This document shows, piece after piece, positions 1-7,539 of a stretch of DNA of 64,000 nt (position 1 is its first letter; every line of letters starts with the position of its first letter). A program made the translations under genes and the position numbers. The stretch is from Actinoplanes subtropicus (GTDB taxonomy: Bacteria > Actinomycetota > Actinomycetes > Mycobacteriales > Micromonosporaceae): positions 186,001 to 250,000 of the forward strand of contig NZ_JOJL01000013.1 in the NCBI RefSeq assembly GCF_000721705.1, read 5' to 3'. The notes beneath the pieces are model-generated. The model ran no database searches. It was not told the origin of the DNA and saw only the letters and a program-made list of their open reading frames with translations.

Positions 1-364
1 TGACCAGCATCGACACCACGGACTCGGCGCTCTGCCCGAGGCCCTGCAGATCGATGGTGTGGTCGTAGAAGCCGCCGACGCCGTCCACCTTGCCGGCCAT
101 CATCTGGGTGGTGGCGTCGACGCCGGCGCCCTCGTCCTGCAGGCTCACGTTGACGCCCTCGGCCTGGAAGTAGCCGAGCCGCTGGGTCAGCATGAACGGA
201 AGGTAGATCTGTTTGCTCAGGCCGCCGACCATGATGCTGACGGTCGGGGCGCCGGAGACGGTCGCGGCCGGTGCCGCTCCCGCGTTCGAGGCCGCCTTGT
301 TGGCACAGCCGCTCAGCGCGACCGCCGCGGCGGCGCCGATCGCGAGCCATCTCATTGTCCGCAT
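1..364 (-). CDS. NMT1/THI5-like ABC transporter substrate-binding lipoprotein (3' part cut by window edge)
   Basis: N-terminal 121 residues of a periplasmic-type binding lipoprotein. The start ATG at 364 has an AAAGGAAG ribosome site a few bases upstream. A short signal peptide ends in a lipobox (VALSGCA), so the protein is predicted to be anchored outside the membrane. The mature part (TVSIMVGGLSKQIYLPFM, then LGYFQAEGVNV) is the usual opening of the NMT1/THI5/nitrate-taurine binding-protein family, in which the ligand is a small organic anion, amine or pyrimidine. The gene is the last visible one of an ATPase-permease-binding protein operon, 19 bases downstream of the permease. The ligand cannot be told from this fragment. 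Confidence 0.85.
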   Translation of the reverse strand, partial: MRTMRWLAIGAAAAVALSGCANKAASNAGAAPAATVSGAPTVSIMVGGLSKQIYLPFMLTQRLGYFQAEGVNVSLQDEGAGVDATTQMMAGKVDGVGGFYDHTIDLQGLGQSAESVVSMLV

Positions 365-383
365 AGTCCACTTCCTTTGTTTG

Positions 384-1235
384 TCAGAGATCGGGTCCGG
401 AAAGCTGAGGCGGGCGCCAGCGCAGCAGGCGCTTCTCCAGCCGGGTGATGAGCCACTCGGCGGCGAGCGCGACCGCGCCCATGATCACCATCGCGGCCCA
501 GACGCCGTTCGCGTCGAAGGTGCCCTGCGCGGTCTTGATCAGGACGCCGAGGCCCTGCAGGCCGCCGATGAACTCGCCGACGATCGCGCCGATCAGGGCG
601 AAGCCGAAGGCGACGTGCAGGCTGGCGACGATCCAGGTGAACGCGGACGGCAGCACCACCTGGCGGGTCGCTTGCCAGCGGGAGGCGCCGAGGATCCGGG
701 CGTTCGCGATCAGGTTGCGGTCGACCTCGCGGGCACCCTGGAAGGCGTTGAAGAAGACGCCGAAGAAGACCAGGACGATGACCAGCATGACCTTCGACTC
801 CAGGCCGAGGCCGAAGGCCAGCACGAAGACCGAGCCGAGCACGATCCGCGGGATCGAGTTGAGGACCTTGATGAACGGCCCGAACACGTCGGCGAGGAAG
901 CGGACCCGGCCCATGGCCAGGCCGAAGACGATGCCGAGGACGGTGCCGATCAGGAAGCCGAGGAGGGCCTCCTCGAGGGTCACCCTGATCTGGTCGCCGA
1001 GCGAGCCGACCGCCGTGCCGACAGTGATCCACTCCTTGAGCCGGCCGACGATGCCGCTCGGCACGCCGTACAGGATGATCTTGCGGGAGTCGGAGCCGAC
1101 GTAGAGCTGCCAGAAGCCCAGCACCACGACGAGGACGGCCACCTGGACGCCATGGACAAGCAGTTTGCGGCGTACGGCGTGGGCACCGGACCGGCGTGTC
1201 TTGCGGCCGGCGGCGGCCACCGTCACGGAGGTCAT
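384..1235 (-). CDS. NitT/TauT-type ABC transporter permease
   Basis: A 283-residue inner-membrane permease with about six hydrophobic segments and the conserved cytoplasmic EAA-type loop (ILGASRWQATRQVVLPSA) that docks to the ATPase, as in SsuC, TauC and ThiX-type permeases. The start is the ATG at 1235, which overlaps the stop of the upstream ATPase gene by four bases (ATGA), so the two are translationally coupled. A much longer open frame continues upstream, but that part is the antisense or shifted shadow of the ATPase gene. The permease should form the channel for the ligand caught by the lipoprotein at 1-364. Confidence 0.93.
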   Translation of the reverse strand: MTSVTVAAAGRKTRRSGAHAVRRKLLVHGVQVAVLVVVLGFWQLYVGSDSRKIILYGVPSGIVGRLKEWITVGTAVGSLGDQIRVTLEEALLGFLIGTVLGIVFGLAMGRVRFLADVFGPFIKVLNSIPRIVLGSVFVLAFGLGLESKVMLVIVLVFFGVFFNAFQGAREVDRNLIANARILGASRWQATRQVVLPSAFTWIVASLHVAFGFALIGAIVGEFIGGLQGLGVLIKTAQGTFDANGVWAAMVIMGAVALAAEWLITRLEKRLLRWRPPQLSGPDL

Positions 1236-2020
1236 CGGGTCACCCCCGCCGGTGACTGGGTGCGGCTGTAGGCGATGTCGACCTCGGCGCGCAACGTCTC
1301 CCAGACGCGGTGGTAGAGATCGACGAACTCGGGCTCGAACCGGATCTCCTGGACCACGCGGGGACGCGGCAGGTCGATCGGGAACTCGGCCTTCACGGTG
1401 CCGCCCGGGCCGGCGGTCATCACCACGACCTTGTCGGCGAGGGCGATCGCCTCCTCCAGGTCGTGGGTGACGAAGACGACCGCCGGGTGGGTCAGGTCCC
1501 ACAGCCCGAGCAGCTCGTTCGACATCAGGGCCCGGGTCTGCACGTCGAGCGCGCTGAACGGCTCGTCCATCAGCAGGATCCGCGGCTCGTTGATCAGGTT
1601 CTGGGCCAGCGCGACGCGCTTGCGCATGCCGCCGGAGAGTTGGTGCGGATACCGGTCCTCGAATCCGGCCAGCCCGACCCGGCGGATCCAGTCCCGGGCA
1701 TCCGCGTACGCCGTGCGTTTGTCGACGCCCCGGTAGCGCGGTCCCGCGGCCACGTTCTCCAGCACGTTCTTCCACGGCAGGATCGCGTCGGTCTGGAACA
1801 TGAACCCGACGCCCTTCGTGATTCCGGACACGTCCTGCCCGGCAACGCGGACCCAGCCCGCTGTAGCCCGTTCCATCCCGGAGACAAGGGTCAGGGTGGT
1901 GGACTTACCGCAGCCGGTCGGCCCGACCACCGCGCAGAACTCGCCGGCCCCCACCGTCAGGTCCACGTCCCGCAGGGCGGTGTAGATCTCGCCGGCTGGA
2001 CTGCGGAAGTCTTTTCGCAC
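1232..2020 (-). CDS. NitT/TauT-type ABC transporter ATPase, N-terminus separated by a G7 frameshift
   Basis: Cytoplasmic ATPase of the transporter. Walker A (GPTGCGKST), Q-loop (GFMFQTDAILPW), signature (LSGGMRKR), Walker B (ILLMDEPFSALD) and switch His (VTHDLEEA) are all present, so the nucleotide-binding core is intact. The open frame begins at a GTG (2020) inside the expected motif LRGVRKDF. A better start is the GTG at 2072 with a GAAGGGAG ribosome site, giving MTTTEPAEALPAIELRG, but this is out of frame with the body by one base. The shift lies in a run of seven C (2020-2026; G7 on the coding strand) where six would keep the frame. It may be a sequencing error, a real mutation or slippage. 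Confidence 0.88.
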   Translation of the reverse strand: MRKDFRSPAGEIYTALRDVDLTVGAGEFCAVVGPTGCGKSTTLTLVSGMERATAGWVRVAGQDVSGITKGVGFMFQTDAILPWKNVLENVAAGPRYRGVDKRTAYADARDWIRRVGLAGFEDRYPHQLSGGMRKRVALAQNLINEPRILLMDEPFSALDVQTRALMSNELLGLWDLTHPAVVFVTHDLEEAIALADKVVVMTAGPGGTVKAEFPIDLPRPRVVQEIRFEPEFVDLYHRVWETLRAEVDIAYSRTQSPAGVTR

Positions 2021-2253
2021 CCCCCCGCAGTTCGATCGCGGGCAGCGCCTCGGCCGGCTCGGTCGTCGTCACATCGGGCTCCCTTCATGCGGTGCCGGGA
2101 GCCTAAATTTCGGCGAGATTTCGTAGAAGGTTTCGCATGCGTTTCGCGCGATGGCCGCGTTACTCGCGGTTAAGTGCTTTTTGCTCGCCTGGACTTACCC
2201 GGCCCCCTGCCGCATGCTGCGGATATCCCGCTGACCGGAAGCAGGTGACGTGC

Positions 2254-4533
2254 ATGCGGCCGCCTCGGACACTCGCCTTCCAGGTGCTGCTCGGAGTGCT
2301 GAGCATCCTGCTCGTCACGACGGCCTTCGGCGGTTTCCTGTACGTGACCCTGAGCGATCAGAGCCTCGACAAGCAGACCGAGGGGCAGGCGCTGGGCATC
2401 GCCGAGACGGTCGCGCAGATGCCCGACGTCCGGGCCGCCCTGCTGGCCGGCGACCCCCGGGGCCTGATCCAACGCCGGGCCGAGGAGGTCCGGGGCGCCA
2501 CCGCCGCCGCGTACGTCGTGGTGGCCGACCGGAATGGCATACGGTTCTCGCACCCGACCACCAGCCTCATCGGCCGGCGCCTCGAGGAACCGGTGATCGT
2601 GCTGGACGGCCGGACACACACCGGCACGGATCCCGGCAGCCTGGGCCGATCGGCCAACGGCAAGGCGCCGATCTTCGACGACGGTCGCGTGGTCGGGGAG
2701 GTGTCGGTCGGGATCCTCGAGACGCACGTCGCGAGCCAGGTGCATCACCAGGTGCTGGCGATCCTGACCTACTCGGCGCTGGCGCTGGCCGTGGGCATCC
2801 TCGCGTCGTGGCTGCTGGTGTGGCAGATCAAACGGGTCACCTTCGGGCTGGAGCCGGCCGAGATCGGCTCGCTGCTGCAGGAGCGGGAGGCGATGCTGCA
2901 TGGCATCCGGGAGGGCGTGATCGGCTTCGACGCGAAGGGCCGGGTCGATCTGATCAACTCCGAGGCCCAGCGGCTGCTGCACCTGCCGCCGGGCCAGCGG
3001 GGCCGGCACCTCGACGACCTTCTCCCCGCCGGCCGGCTGCGCGACCTGCTGGCGGGCACGGTCACCGGCGACGACCAGATGGTCCTGACCGACGAATACC
3101 TGCTCGTGGTGAACCGGATGCCGGTGGTCCTGGACGGGCGTGACGTGGGTTCCGTTGTCACCTTGCGTGATCGTACGGAAATGGAGGCCCTGGTCCGGGA
3201 ATTGCGCTCGGTCAATGGGCTGACCACCGCGCTGCGGGCCCAGGAACACGAATTCGCGAACCGGCTGCACGTGATGTCGGGCCTGCTGGAAATGGGCGAA
3301 CAGGAGGAGGCCGCGGATTATCTGGCGGAGATCTCGGCCGGTTCGCTGGCGCGCGCCGACGACATCCGGGCCCGGATCGCGCCGCCGGCGGTGGCCGCGC
3401 TGCTGCTGGCGAAGACGACCGTGGCGGCCGAGCAGAACGTGCGGCTGACCATCACCGACGACTCGCACCTCGACCAGCCGGGTGTCGACGTGCGGGCGCT
3501 GCTCACCGTCGTCGGCAACCTGGTCGACAACGCGATCGAGGCGCTCGGCCGTTTGCCCGGCACCCGCGAGATCACGCTCGAGATCAAGGACGAGGATGGC
3601 GTACGGGTGGTGGTCACCGACAACGGCCCCGGGATCGCGTCCACCCACGTGGACGACATCTTCCAGGACGGGTACTCGACCAAGGCCACCGGGAGCGGCG
3701 GCCGGCGCGGGCTCGGCCTGGCGCTGGTGCACCGGATCGTCCACCGGGCGGGCGGGACCATCGAGGTCAGCTGCGCGGGCGGCACCCGCTTCGAGGTGCG
3801 GCTCCCCGTGCCGGCCGCCCCGCCGGCCGCCCCTCCGGCCCCATCGCCGGTCGCCGCTCCGGCCTCCTCGCCGGACGCACAGCCGGTCGCCCCTCCGGCC
3901 GCACAGCCGGTCGCCGCTCCGGCCGCACAGCCGGTCGCCGCTCCGGCCGCACAGCCGGTCGCCCCTCCGGCCGCACAGCCGGTCGCCCCTCCGGCCGCAC
4001 AGCCGGTCGCCCCTCCGGCCGCACAGCCGGTCGCCCCGAGGCCCGCGCCGCCATCGCGGCCGATCCGCCCGACCTGTTGCTGCTCGACATCTACCTGCCC
4101 GACGAGGACGGCCTGTCCCTGCTGCGCTCGCTGCACACCGCCCCCGGCGCGCCGGACTGCATCGTCATCAGCGCCGCCCGCGACCTGCAGATGGTCCGCT
4201 CGGCCATGCAGATGGGCGCCGTCTACTACCTGGTCAAGCCGTTCGGTTTCCACCAGTTGCGCGACCAGCTGGAGGCGTACCGCCGGTGGCGCAACCGGGC
4301 CAGTACCGAGGGCGTGGCCGACCAGGCGACCGTCGACAGCCTGTACGGCCTGCTGCGCGGCTCGTCCTCCGCGGTCGCGGCCCGGCGCTACCTCTCCCCC
4401 ACCGCGCAGAAGATCCTGGACGTGGTGCGATCGGCCCCGCAGCCGGTGGGCGCCTCCCAGATCGCCGAGGAGCTGGGCGCGAGCCGGCCCACGGTGCAGC
4501 GCTACCTGGCCAAGCTCGAACGCCAGGGAATGA
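2254..4533 (+). CDS. DcuS/CitA-family sensor histidine kinase with aberrant repeat-fused C-terminus
   Basis: Membrane sensor kinase starting at ATG 2254 (AGGTGA just upstream). Visible parts: a first membrane helix (about residues 8-30), an extracytoplasmic PAS/Cache-like sensor domain (about 35-165), a second helix (about 170-193), a cytoplasmic PAS domain (REGVIGFDAKGRV), a DHp helix with the phospho-accepting His332 in AQEHEFANRLHVMSG, and an ATPase domain with N box (NLVDNAIEAL), G1 (DNGPGI) and G2 (GRRGLGLALV). Such kinases usually sense di- or tricarboxylates. Normally the protein would end near base 3810 (VRLPVP). Here the frame runs on through Pro/Ala-rich repeats and then reads the response-regulator DNA in the wrong frame to a stop at 4533. 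Confidence 0.85.
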   Translation: MRPPRTLAFQVLLGVLSILLVTTAFGGFLYVTLSDQSLDKQTEGQALGIAETVAQMPDVRAALLAGDPRGLIQRRAEEVRGATAAAYVVVADRNGIRFSHPTTSLIGRRLEEPVIVLDGRTHTGTDPGSLGRSANGKAPIFDDGRVVGEVSVGILETHVASQVHHQVLAILTYSALALAVGILASWLLVWQIKRVTFGLEPAEIGSLLQEREAMLHGIREGVIGFDAKGRVDLINSEAQRLLHLPPGQRGRHLDDLLPAGRLRDLLAGTVTGDDQMVLTDEYLLVVNRMPVVLDGRDVGSVVTLRDRTEMEALVRELRSVNGLTTALRAQEHEFANRLHVMSGLLEMGEQEEAADYLAEISAGSLARADDIRARIAPPAVAALLLAKTTVAAEQNVRLTITDDSHLDQPGVDVRALLTVVGNLVDNAIEALGRLPGTREITLEIKDEDGVRVVVTDNGPGIASTHVDDIFQDGYSTKATGSGGRRGLGLALVHRIVHRAGGTIEVSCAGGTRFEVRLPVPAAPPAAPPAPSPVAAPASSPDAQPVAPPAAQPVAAPAAQPVAAPAAQPVAPPAAQPVAPPAAQPVAPPAAQPVAPRPAPPSRPIRPTCCCSTSTCPTRTACPCCARCTPPPARRTASSSAPPATCRWSARPCRWAPSTTWSSRSVSTSCATSWRRTAGGATGPVPRAWPTRRPSTACTACCAARPPRSRPGATSPPPRRRSWTWCDRPRSRWAPPRSPRSWARAGPRCSATWPSSNARE
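3877..4037 (+). repeat. 24-bp minisatellite (six full units plus a partial one)
   Basis: Six head-to-tail 24-base units start at 3877, 3901, 3925, 3949, 3973 and 3997, each opening gcacagccggtcg and differing at a single base (ccc or cgc). A 17-base partial copy begins at 4021. More degenerate copies precede it from about 3800. Each unit reads AQPVAPPA or AQPVAAPA in the kinase frame. The array occupies exactly the place where the kinase stop codon and the first part of the response regulator should be. There are no spacers, so it is not CRISPR. Confidence 0.95.
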
Positions 4534-4604
4534 TCGAACTCCACCTGGAGTACGGCGCGACCGGCCGCCCCCATCACCGGTATCGAGTCGCCGAGAACTC
4601 CTGA
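4038..4604 (+). pseudogene. CitB/DcuR-family response regulator, N-terminus missing and out of frame with the kinase
   Basis: From base 4038 a frame different from that of the kinase encodes EARAAIAADPPDLLLLDIYL, the middle of a receiver domain with the phospho-accepting Asp at 4086-4088, then LVKPF (conserved Lys at 4236-4238), a linker and a C-terminal helix-turn-helix (VGASQIAEELGASRPTVQRY). This is the usual layout of the CitB/DcuR regulators paired with DcuS-like kinases. The first 45 or so residues, with the acidic pair that binds Mg2+, are absent and replaced by the minisatellite. The first possible start is a TTG at 4077 with no ribosome site. The protein is probably not made as a working regulator unless the assembly is wrong here. 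Confidence 0.8.
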
Positions 4605-4630
4605 GCACCGAGCGTGTTGCCACCGGCGGA

Positions 4631-4684
4631 CGCACCGTCCACGCGGACCGCACCGTCCACGCGGACCACACCGTCCACGCGGAC
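4631..4684 (+). repeat. 18-bp minisatellite, three units
   Basis: Three adjacent 18-base units (cgcaccgtccacgcggac, identical, then cacaccgtccacgcggac) lie at 4631-4648, 4649-4666 and 4667-4684, just downstream of the regulator stop and before the convergent membrane-protein gene. No open frame depends on them. Unit length and sequence differ from the 24-bp array 600 bases upstream. Confidence 0.92.
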
Positions 4685-4710
4685 CGCCGTGCCCGCCGGA
4701 ACACGCCGGC

Positions 4711-5592
4711 TCATCGAGCGGGCACGACCTCGATCAGGTCGCCCGGGTGCAGGCCGCGGCGGCTTTCCTGGACGTGCGCGTAGGCCATCAGGCCGAACAG
4801 CACCGTGAGCAGGACCAGCGACGAGCCGAGCGTGCCCAGCGCGAGGCCGCCCTTGGCCACCGGCTTGGTCAGGAAGTCGCCGGCGGTCGCGCCGAGCGGC
4901 CGGGTGAGCACGAACGCCAGCCAGAACAACACCACATTGGGGACGGCCGGCACGTACTTGACGGCGAGCAGACCCGCGAGCAGGCCGGCGATCAGCAGGG
5001 CGCCGCCGGCGTAGCCGAGCCCGGAGCTGTCGGACAGGAAGTCGCCCATCGACGTGCCGAGCGTGTTCGACACCAGAATGGCGGCCCAGAACAGCGACTC
5101 GCCCCGGAAGGTGTCGATGTCACGGATCTGGAAGGTGAGGCCGGTGGTCTTCCAGAGCACGAAGATGCCGATCAGCAGCGAGATCAGGATCGCCGCGCCG
5201 GCCGGGTAACCCAGGCCGAGTCCCTGTGGACCCCAGCCAAGTGACTGTTCCCCGGCCGGTAGATAGCTGGCGTCCCGATTCATGAAGTCCGACATGGTGG
5301 TGCCGGCCATGCTGGTCGACAGGATCACCGTCCAGTAGAAGAACGGGTTGTACCGCTGGGCACGCAACTGGATCACCAGGGTCACCACGAAGATCGCGAA
5401 CAGGGCGACGGTGGTCAGGAAGTAGCCGAGTTTCAGTGTCTGAGCGAAGAGGTCGCCGGCCGTCTCGCCGAGCGTGGTGGCGGCGATCTTCATGACCCAG
5501 AAGGCCAGGGTGACCTCGGGAAGTTTCTTCATCACGTACCGGCCCGCGCCGGCCACGTCCATTTCCGTGAATACTTCCGGCTGCTTGGTCAT
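4711..5592 (-). CDS. COG4705-type four-repeat integral membrane protein
   Basis: A 293-residue membrane protein of the uncharacterised COG4705 family. Four internal repeats can be read, each with an aromatic opening and a small-residue/Gly-Asp or Ser-Asp motif: FWVMKIAATTLGETAGDLF, FYWTVILSTSMAGTTMSDF, FWAAILVSNTLGTSMGDFL and FWLAFVLTRPLGATAGDFL. The start chosen is ATG 5592 (MTKQPEVF), preceded by GGGGGAGAGGT; a longer frame adds an Arg-rich stretch without a ribosome site. A paralogue lies divergently at 6183. The function is unknown; repeat symmetry suggests a transporter or channel, but this is inference. Confidence 0.85.
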   Translation of the reverse strand: MTKQPEVFTEMDVAGAGRYVMKKLPEVTLAFWVMKIAATTLGETAGDLFAQTLKLGYFLTTVALFAIFVVTLVIQLRAQRYNPFFYWTVILSTSMAGTTMSDFMNRDASYLPAGEQSLGWGPQGLGLGYPAGAAILISLLIGIFVLWKTTGLTFQIRDIDTFRGESLFWAAILVSNTLGTSMGDFLSDSSGLGYAGGALLIAGLLAGLLAVKYVPAVPNVVLFWLAFVLTRPLGATAGDFLTKPVAKGGLALGTLGSSLVLLTVLFGLMAYAHVQESRRGLHPGDLIEVVPAR

Positions 5593-5687
5593 ACCTCTCC
5601 CCCGTGCTCGCGGCGCCCGATTCCCCACGAGCATGAGGGCCGGGTCGCGGCCCGTGGCGAGGCTCGCCGGAACCTCCGTACCGATCA

Positions 5688-5702
5688 CCTACAAGTTGTA
5701 GG
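5688..5702. promoter_or_regulatory. 15-bp palindrome upstream of the COG4705 gene
   Basis: CCTACAAGTTGTAGG has perfect seven-base arms about a central G, 96 bases upstream of the ATG of the membrane-protein gene. Its position and symmetry suit a dimeric repressor or activator site. No regulator is assigned. Confidence 0.5.
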
Positions 5703-5756
5703 ATGTGCACTCTTCCGGTCGCGTACGCACAGCTGGTTCTCACGATTTTCTTAAGT

Positions 5757-5960
5757 TCAGGACCTCTGTGCTCTTAACCATGCCGCCGATTGTTCGGTCG
5801 TCCCTCTTTCGCCGACTCGAGGACTCATGGCATGGATGACGGGCGGATCGTCGTTTCCGGATTGATCGGCGGCCACCTCCACCTCATGCCCCTCGAAACG
5901 CAACGTCCGGGCGAGCGAGTCCCGAACCGCCGCGTCGTCGTCGACCACCAGGACCCTCAT
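5757..5960 (-). pseudogene. Relict response regulator: receiver N-terminus only
   Basis: From ATG 5960 the first 34 codons read MRVLVVDDDAAVRDSLARTL then RFEGHEVEVAAD, a textbook start of an OmpR-type receiver domain with the acidic cluster (DDD). The similarity then stops abruptly (QSGNDDPPVIHAM...) and the frame closes at 5757, giving 67 residues with no phospho-accepting Asp, no Lys and no DNA-binding domain. It looks like the 5' stub of a regulator gene whose remainder was deleted. It is not the same sequence as the intact regulator at 8889-9578. Confidence 0.75.
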
Positions 5961-6182
5961 CGGCCACCGTCTCCCGTCCGACCTGGTTTCCGGCCGCGGA
6001 CCGTAGCGCGCGGCGGCTAAGAAAACCCTGAACCCCGTTCTGCCGGGCGCATTTTCTCCACTCCTGGATGACGTTCTGCCGCCGGTTTCAGCGAAATTTA
6101 AGGCCGGCGGCCCGAAGGTTGACAGTCGCGCTCTCACCGTGCGATCCCCGCGCGCTTCCGAAGTCTTGTGAAGGAGAAAATG

Positions 6183-7460
6183 ATGTCGGTGACTTATGCC
6201 ACCGCAGGACGCTCGCGTGTCTGGTTGACCAAAGTTCCGGCCATTACCGCGACGTTCTGGGTCATCAAAGTATTGTCCACGACCATCGGCGAGACCTTCG
6301 CCGACTACCTGACCGTGAATGTCGGCCTCGGGCCGCTGGTGACCGATGCGCTCATGGCGGCCGTGCTCGTCACCGCGCTGGTCGTCCAGTTCCGTACGCG
6401 GAAATACACGCCCTGGATCTATTGGCTGTGCGTGGTGCTGGTGAGCATAGTGGGCACGCAGATCACCGATTTCTTCACCGACACGCTCGGCGTCAGCCTC
6501 TACTTGAGCACCACGGTCTTCGCCGTCATCCTTGCCGTCGTGTTCCTGGTATGGCACCGGCAGGAACACACGCTCGCGATCACGTCGATCGACACGCCGC
6601 GCCGCGAGGCCTTTTACTGGGGAGCCATTCTCACCACGTTCGCGCTCGGCACGGCCGCGGGCGACCTGGCCACCGAGGCGTTGAGCCTGGGCTTCCGGAA
6701 CGGGGTGCTGATCTTCGGCGGCCTCATCGCGGCGACCTGGATCGCGTACAAAATCGGGTTTGGTCAGGTTTTGACCTTCTGGATCGCCTATGTGCTTACC
6801 CGGCCGCTCGGGGCGTCGGTGGGTGACCTGCTCACCCAGGACAAGCAGTTCGGCGGGCTGGCGCTGGGCGCCAGTGCGACCAGCGTGCTGTTCTTCGCGG
6901 TGATCATCGTGCTGGTGGCCCGCGAGCAGATGCTGGTCAACCGGCACGGGGTCGCCGAGAAGGGCAGCGGACCGGCCGGCGGGCTGCGGGCGGACTACGT
7001 CTGGGCGGGCGGCGGCCTGGTGGTGGTCGCCGCGGTGGGGCTGGGGCTCAGCGCGACGCACTCCGACACACCGGAGAGCAGCGGCAGCTCCACGGTTGTG
7101 GTCGACCCCGGGGTGCCGGCCCCGGGCCAGTCCGCCGGCGGGGTGACAGCCACGCGGAAGGCTCACCCGACCACGCGGCTCGGCGACCTGAGGACGTTCG
7201 CCACCATCGTGACCGACGTCAAGGACAGGGTCGCCCACAACGACCTGTCCGGCGGCCGGACCCGGATCAAAGACCTGGAGGTGGCCTGGGACGACGCCGA
7301 GGCCGGGCTCAAGCCCCGGGACGCCGGCAAGTGGCACCAGCTCGACGGCCAGATCGACGACGCCCTCACCGCGTTGCGCGCCGCGAACCCGAGCCAGTCC
7401 ACCTGCGCGTCGACCCTCGCCACCCTGCTCACCACGCTGAACAGGTTCGACGGCATCTGA
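6183..7460 (+). CDS. COG4705-type membrane protein with C-terminal extracytoplasmic helical domain
   Basis: Second COG4705 paralogue. The four repeats (FWVIKVLSTTIGETFADYL, IYWLCVVLVSIVGTQITDFF, FYWGAILTTFALGTAAGDL, FWIAYVLTRPLGASVGDLL) fill residues 20-250. Unlike its neighbour it continues with a further membrane helix (VWAGGGLVVVAAVGLGLS), a Ser/Pro-rich linker and an approximately 95-residue helical domain (LRTFATIVTDVKDRV to the end). The ATG at 6183 is preferred because AAGGAG lies six bases upstream; ATG 6180 and GTG 6168 are in frame too. The kinase/regulator pair that follows may be functionally linked. Confidence 0.83.
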   Translation: MSVTYATAGRSRVWLTKVPAITATFWVIKVLSTTIGETFADYLTVNVGLGPLVTDALMAAVLVTALVVQFRTRKYTPWIYWLCVVLVSIVGTQITDFFTDTLGVSLYLSTTVFAVILAVVFLVWHRQEHTLAITSIDTPRREAFYWGAILTTFALGTAAGDLATEALSLGFRNGVLIFGGLIAATWIAYKIGFGQVLTFWIAYVLTRPLGASVGDLLTQDKQFGGLALGASATSVLFFAVIIVLVAREQMLVNRHGVAEKGSGPAGGLRADYVWAGGGLVVVAAVGLGLSATHSDTPESSGSSTVVVDPGVPAPGQSAGGVTATRKAHPTTRLGDLRTFATIVTDVKDRVAHNDLSGGRTRIKDLEVAWDDAEAGLKPRDAGKWHQLDGQIDDALTALRAANPSQSTCASTLATLLTTLNRFDGI

Positions 7461-7470
7461 TCGTGACGTC

Positions 7471-7497
7471 GCCGGGTGGCGCGCCGTCACCCGGCGG
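7471..7497 (+). terminator. Hairpin after the COG4705 gene
   Basis: Perfect nine-base arms CGCCGGGTG and CACCCGGCG around a nine-base loop, ten bases after the stop at 7460. There is no clear T-run, which is common in high-GC actinobacteria. Confidence 0.55.
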
Positions 7498-7539
7498 CGC
7501 TTCAGCTCACCGTCAGGTCGGGTGACCTATGGTCCGCGG

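Noticed and set aside
2170..3744. Long minus-strand open frame opposite the sensor kinase
   Set aside because: Antisense shadow caused by high GC at third positions; the plus frame shows all kinase motifs.
3877..4037. CRISPR array
   Set aside because: The 24-base units are directly adjacent without spacers and lie inside a coding frame; this is a minisatellite.
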